From Stephanodiscus triporus (Eukaryota; Bacillariophyta; Thalassiosirophyceae; Thalassiosirales; Thalassiosiraceae): a DNA stretch of 10,220 nt. Positions 6,138-10,220 of this stretch are shown in pieces. The first letter of the stretch is position 1. Each line of letters opens with the position of its first letter. A program made the position numbers and the translations under genes. The stretch lies in assembly GCA_036939755.1 (NCBI GenBank), contig JALLAZ010001097.1, positions 1-10,220 on the forward strand, written 5' to 3'. The notes beneath the pieces are model-generated. The model was not told where the DNA came from. It was given only the letters and a program-made list of their open reading frames with translations, and made no database searches.

Positions 6138-9100
6138 TTAACACACGGGGCGGGTCACTAGATGCTTATCGACGACGTGCAAGTTATAATCGAAGAATGA
6201 GCTGCTAGGGACGCATGCATCCTCATCGGAGGTACGATCAGACGAAGAAGGACCTCGACCGACATCCGTATGGTAAATGATCAGAACAACGCTGTCTTTA
6301 CAGAAAGCTTTCAATTTGGACATAACTTTGCCCTTTGCTTCAGGATCCAGTGGCGCCATGGTCTCATCAACTGAAACAATGGAGGAAATTGGGTGAGGGA
6401 TGTGTGACAAATGCTACGATACATAGTCGAGTCGAGGTCAAATAAGTATCGTCATATAATTGTTCGCACCTAGCAGGACACTGGGGCATCGATTCCGCAG
6501 GAACACTTTCCGTACAAGTTCGACTTTTCCTTTTTGTCCACCACTAAGTTGACTGAACCAATCTTCTTTTTCTTCGTGCAGCTCAAGCGCCTGCGCTGAT
6601 GAATCATTTCTCCTCGTAAAATTTCTTACCTCAGATGTGTCATTATCGGACCAATTCATCATGTCGTCTTCTTGAGATCGAGAGAAGGAAAGCGATTGTA
6701 ACTCATCTATCACTCTATGGGTACATGCCTCCCTCGCGATTTCGTTCGAAAAGGGAGTAATGTGTTCTTGGCAAATCCAATCAATTGGCCGCGCGTAGAG
6801 CGGCCAATAAAAATTCTGTGATATTTCGACGATGTCCGAAGAAGGCAAAGTGATGGATACTCGACCCTCATTAGATTCGTTCTCCACTTCGTTTTCATCG
6901 ATCTTATCGATTGCCACGCAACTCTCATCCGGAACTGTGCATGATACGTCCGACGGGTCCCACTGATGTATTGGGGTTGCAAGCTCAATGCTTTCGTGCA
7001 AGTCGATGGGTCTGCTGTTGCTGTCGCACGCCATCAGCAAACGAAATAGTGTGCTCTTGCCACTTCCATTCGCTGAATCATCGTTGTCGGTTCATGAAGT
7101 TAGTCGAGAGAATCGCAAATGACCGCAACAATGATGTAGGTCTCCTTACCTCCAGTCAAAGCGTAGATTCCAGGTCTGATCACTAGATGCTCCACGGACA
7201 CAGAGGCGGTCCCTCGCGAGTATTGGACATTCTTCAAGACGATGCCACCGCCCGCGCTTTCGGCTCCGTCTGCGCCTCGGACACGGCATGGCAGCAACCG
7301 ATCCTTCTTGCTCTTGCTCCAAATTCCGTTCAATGATCTCAGCCTCTCCACCTCAGTCATCAGCGTTGCCAATTCAGACTCGGATCGGCTCCTGATGAGG
7401 AGCAAATCCACGACGTCTTCTATGGCCCTGCTGAAGACATAAATTTCGCCAAGCACGATGGTTCCCTCCGCCAACAACTTCGCCAAGGCACAGTCGATAA
7501 GGGCGACGAAGATGAAACTGCGTTGTAACCTGGATCGGGGAGGGGGAGGGGAGGGTTGCATCATTTTTTCGAAGAAGAGAGCATGGAAGGGGACATCTTC
7601 CCCCATCCCCACACGAATGTCGTGGTATGCTGTAAAATGTGTAAATCCGTACTCACCACAAAAAGTAACCCCTGGTACGCTCCAGGAGGGATACCGCGGC
7701 CCTATTCGCTTGATATTCCAACGTCAATTCCTCCCACCTCCGTTGGGTGAACTCGGTCGCGCCATTTCCCGATCGGCGAAGCTGCAAACACCCCCCCAAA
7801 CGGATGGGGAAGAAGGGAAATATCGGAAGATGAGGGGCGATAAAAAAAGGGGCGCGCGCGCCCAAAACACACCTCAACGCGGCGCGATATCGCAATGAAC
7901 GCCACGTCGCGAAACGACACCTCTATCCCCTCATTCGAACGTGAAAAAAAAAAAATACTCACCAACTCCGCATTCTTCATGTCAAACTGCTCCACCTTCG
8001 TCCTCCTAGTATTTATGTCCTTCGCCTCCTCCTTGAACCTCTCGATCCTGTCCGTGACCGTCGACGCGAACCGTCCCTTGACGTAGTCCGTAACGAATAT
8101 GAAGGGGAATATCCCAACTAACAAACCTGGCTGTCGTCCTAAGACGCCCGGGAGTATCAGCAATTTGGGCAGACTGAAGAGCTTACGGTTGAATATCTCG
8201 TACACGGTCGTAACGACGGTATCGACGGACGTTCCGTACGAGTCCATGCTCGAACGCGGATCGTTCGATACCGCCATGAGGTGACTCTCATGTTCGAACA
8301 ACTCGCGTATGCGCACGGTGCGATGGATGGAATCGCGCACTTGATCGAAGGCGTACTTGTTGAGGTTGCCTATTTTTTCGTTTCGTTTCGTCGCGTCGTG
8401 TTAGGGTGTGTGTGTCGAGATTGTTTTAGATTTTTTTGTGTTTTCTTTTTCAGTTATGTGTGGGCGATTGGACAAAAGGGATATGGAGTTCAGCCACTCT
8501 CTCTCTCTCTCTCTTTCTATTCACTCACCGAAGAATATGATCTGGAACATGTATGGCAATACCGTGAATATTATGAACGACGGCGCCGATCGACGAAAGT
8601 TTCGACTCGTATCCTTTTTCTCCCCCTTCGCATTCTTTCTCCTCCTCTTATCCCCCTCTTTCATCTTCTTTTTCATCTTCCCTCCTCCCGATGATTCGTC
8701 ATCGTCATCGTCGTTATTGTTGTCGTCGAGGACGTCCATCCTAACGAGCATATTCTTCCTCTCCTGTTCCTTCGTCAGGAACGCTATGCCCAAATGTCCC
8801 ATACCCATCTGCACGTGAAACGTGACGAATAATAGATGAGACATCATCGTTTTCAACATCACTCTATCAGTTTCGTTCTCGTCGTAAAACGTCTTGATGA
8901 CTTCGTACGCGGCATGCATCTCGGACACTGGGAACATGTAATGCAATGCGTTATTTACGTATTCGGGAGGGGAGAGGGGTAGCAAGAGGGGCACGATGCG
9001 CGATGATGGCAGTGAGAGTCGGGCGAAGGCAAGGAGATGCGATGACAAGGGATTGGAAAGGAGGAGGAGGAAGAAAAGGAGGAGGAGGATGATCGTCGAT

Positions 9101-9642
9101 ATTGTCGTGGCGAGGAAAAGAGCGCGCGACGAACGCGACCGTCCGGGCCGATGTGCCTCGGCCTCCTCCCCCCCCTGCTCCTTCGTCCTCCCCCCACCAC
9201 CGCTACCGCCGCTCCTCCTACTGCTCCTCCTTTTCTCGAGCCATATCTCGATCCGACCGACGAGGAACGAGAATGCAAATGGGAAAAGATGACTGCACAG
9301 ATGGACCACGCAAACACTCTCGTATCCGACCTTTCCCCGATATGTCATGATCCCCAAAAATCCCGAAGTCGTTATCCGATATGCCAATTCCACGAAACCG
9401 CGCGAACGACGACCCAGTGACGTCGACGACGACGACGACGACGATGTCTTAGCATCATTGTTATTGTTGGTCGACGTGAGTGATCCAGTTTTCACGACGA
9501 GGCGGCAGAAGATCACCGACAATGCCGACACGACCTGATGGTGTTCGTACAATGACGACGACGACGTGGTCGAAGAATATAGTGGAGCTGGGGGTAGGAT
9601 CAATTGCCACATCTCGCGCAATGTCTCGAATAATATGAACAT
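6138..9642 (-). CDS. ABC half-transporter (membrane domain + NBD), six exons, ABCD-like
   Basis: Minus-strand exons: 9642-8529, 8369-7963, 7781-7657, 7529-7150, 7072-6470, 6370-6138 (953 aa). Introns of 159, 181, 127, 77 and 99 bp have donors GTGAGT, GTGAGT, GTGAGT, GTAAGG, GTGCGA and AG acceptors; every join keeps phase. Hydrophobic segments lie near residues 108-129, 174-197, 263-290, 353-372, 440-465 and 552-578, as in a six-helix half-transporter. The NBD (about 643-953) shows a possible A-loop Y652, Walker A GANGSGKST (675-683), Q-loop Q761, signature LSGGQ (851-855), Walker B VLLVDE (874-879) with catalytic E879, D-loop APLDPE, and H-loop H910. All key residues are intact, so ATPase activity is expected, probably as a dimer. 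The W-x-n-LSGG context and FLWLQR region recall peroxisomal fatty-acyl ABCD and SbmA/BacA-type proteins, but the substrate is unknown. Odd points: a Ser/Asp/Lys-rich insertion at about 305-350 and a Walker A to Q-loop spacing of about 80 residues. ATG 9642 has A at -3 and an upstream in-frame TAA. Confidence 0.87.
8497..8514 (+). repeat. (CT)9 microsatellite in intron 1 of the ABC gene
   Basis: Nine CT units lie just inside the 5' splice site (donor at 8528-8523). On the transcript it is an AG repeat, which creates many AG dinucleotides early in the intron, well before the accepted acceptor at 8371-8370. Confidence 0.85.
9420..9446 (+). repeat. (GAC)n tract in ABC exon 1
   Basis: About eight GAC/CGA units sit in frame within exon 1; on the minus strand they encode the Ser run near residues 66-74, in the poorly conserved N-terminal region. 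Confidence 0.75.
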
Positions 9643-9891
9643 GATGATATTTTTTTATCGGGGGAGACACACACGGGGAGAGGAGAGAGGGGATGGGAGA
9701 TGGATGGGGGGGAAGGAAGGTAGGGGCTAGCTGCGTGTTGTTGTGAGACTCCCGACCAACCTCTTAGGTGTGTCGGTGGTCGGTTATTTTTTTGGCGCGG
9801 CGCCTAACTGTCTATTTTTATCGGGAGTCCACAGAGCCGGGACCCTTTCCTCTCATTCTTAGCGTTAGAGTTCAAACATGCCACACATCAT

Positions 9892-9907
9892 GGCATGCAT
9901 GCATGCC
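9892..9907. repeat. 16-bp perfect palindrome GGCATGCATGCATGCC
   Basis: The 16 bases equal their own reverse complement and contain a GCAT tandem. It lies about 250 bp upstream of the ABC-gene start. It could be a binding site or simply an expanded GCAT repeat. Confidence 0.7.
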
Positions 9908-10043
9908 CGCCCTATCCGCCAACTCCAATATTATTATCGATCCCAATATATACTGTACGTTTGACCTGAATTTACCAACCCCAAATTGGGGGCAAATTCA
10001 CCGTGACCCCTGGTGGGCTAACCAACATATTTCTTGGCTGGTA

Positions 10044-10115
10044 ATGTCGGCGACATGTCGGCGACAAGGTGAAATGTCGCCAATTTTTGCCCCGACAGGC
10101 CAATTTTGGCGACAT
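10044..10115. repeat. GTCGGCGACA tandem plus inverted repeat
   Basis: ATGTCGGCGAC is repeated head to tail at 10044-10054 and 10055-10065. Directly after it, ATGTCGCCAA (10074-10083) and its exact reverse complement TTGGCGACAT (10106-10115) could form a 10-bp stem with a 22-base loop. The same words recur in both orientations within 72 bp, as in the end of a repeat element or a clustered protein-binding region. Confidence 0.65.
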
Positions 10116-10220
10116 CGTTTTTACTGTTTCGGCACACTTGTGTGTCGGTAATTTCCGACATTGACGGACCAAAGACAGACGACGAAAAAGAGCACACTAC
10201 CAATTCCCACGCTTGCCCCC

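Larger units (their letters stand above)
9643..10220. other. upstream region of the ABC gene; repeats, no gene
   Basis: No credible ORF occurs. Near 9660-9725 the plus strand is G/A-rich (so C/T-rich on the transcript strand), fitting a 5' UTR or promoter. Further out are a 16-bp perfect palindrome (9892-9907) and a cluster of GTCGGCGACA/GTCGCC motifs (10044-10115). Short minus-strand frames between 9972 and 10203 are open but match nothing known to me. Confidence 0.5.

Noticed and set aside
7458..7898. 146-codon plus-strand open frame
   Set aside because: It is antisense to exons 3-4 and intron 2-3 sequence of the ABC gene, and lies where the minus strand has coherent motifs and splice sites.
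9972..10203. Short minus-strand frames in the upstream repeat cluster
   Set aside because: They are under 70 codons, overlap one another in different frames, and consist largely of translated GTCGCC-type repeats.
1..10220. Prokaryotic defence system, phage, CRISPR array or operon
   Set aside because: There are no spaced direct repeats, no Shine-Dalgarno-led gene strings, and both strong genes contain spliceosomal introns.

Overview
The window looks like nuclear DNA of a unicellular eukaryotic alga, most probably a centric diatom or a close stramenopile. This is inferred from several things: short GT-AG introns (77-181 bp) with strong GTAAGT or GTGAGT donors; high-GC coding stretches with disordered, Asp/Ser/Ala-rich proteins; abundant homopolymers and trinucleotide repeats; and a helicase-associated (HA) domain fragment, a domain family expanded in diatoms. 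There is no sign of operons, bacterial ribosome-binding sites, phage, CRISPR or tRNA/rRNA genes. No species can be named from sequence alone.

Layout. 1-579: 3' end of an acidic low-complexity protein gene (+), containing a 42-codon duplication. 688-918: lone HA-domain remnant (-). 1358-1896: a possible small single-pass membrane protein (-) whose N-terminal reading frame carries one TGA next to a G8 run. About 2150-2750: a frameshifted DEAD-box RNA helicase remnant (-), with motifs Ia, GG and TPGRL spread over different frames. 2839-3168: a 330-bp non-coding inverted-repeat element, MITE-like, with telomere-like 11-bp subterminal repeats, abutting the helicase remnant. 3169-3930: low-complexity spacer and upstream region of the next gene.

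Two well-supported genes fill the rest and converge. The first, 3931-5689 (+), is a four-exon gene for a 484-aa protein with two tandem HMG boxes, probably a nuclear or organellar DNA-binding or chromatin protein. The second, 9642-6138 (-), is a six-exon gene for a 953-aa ABC half-transporter: membrane domain followed by one nucleotide-binding domain with all catalytic motifs. Its introns interrupt both Walker A and Walker B, so the protein is only visible after splicing. The 448 bp between the two stop codons must hold both 3' ends. Upstream of the transporter (9643-10220) is non-coding DNA with palindromes and a GTCGGCGACA-type repeat cluster.

The two intact genes show no obvious functional link; the left third of the window is a patch of decayed genes and repeats. 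I found no convincing new multi-gene system. The most interesting items are the nested inverted-repeat element beside the broken helicase, the TGA-interrupted membrane ORF, and the divergent ABC transporter.
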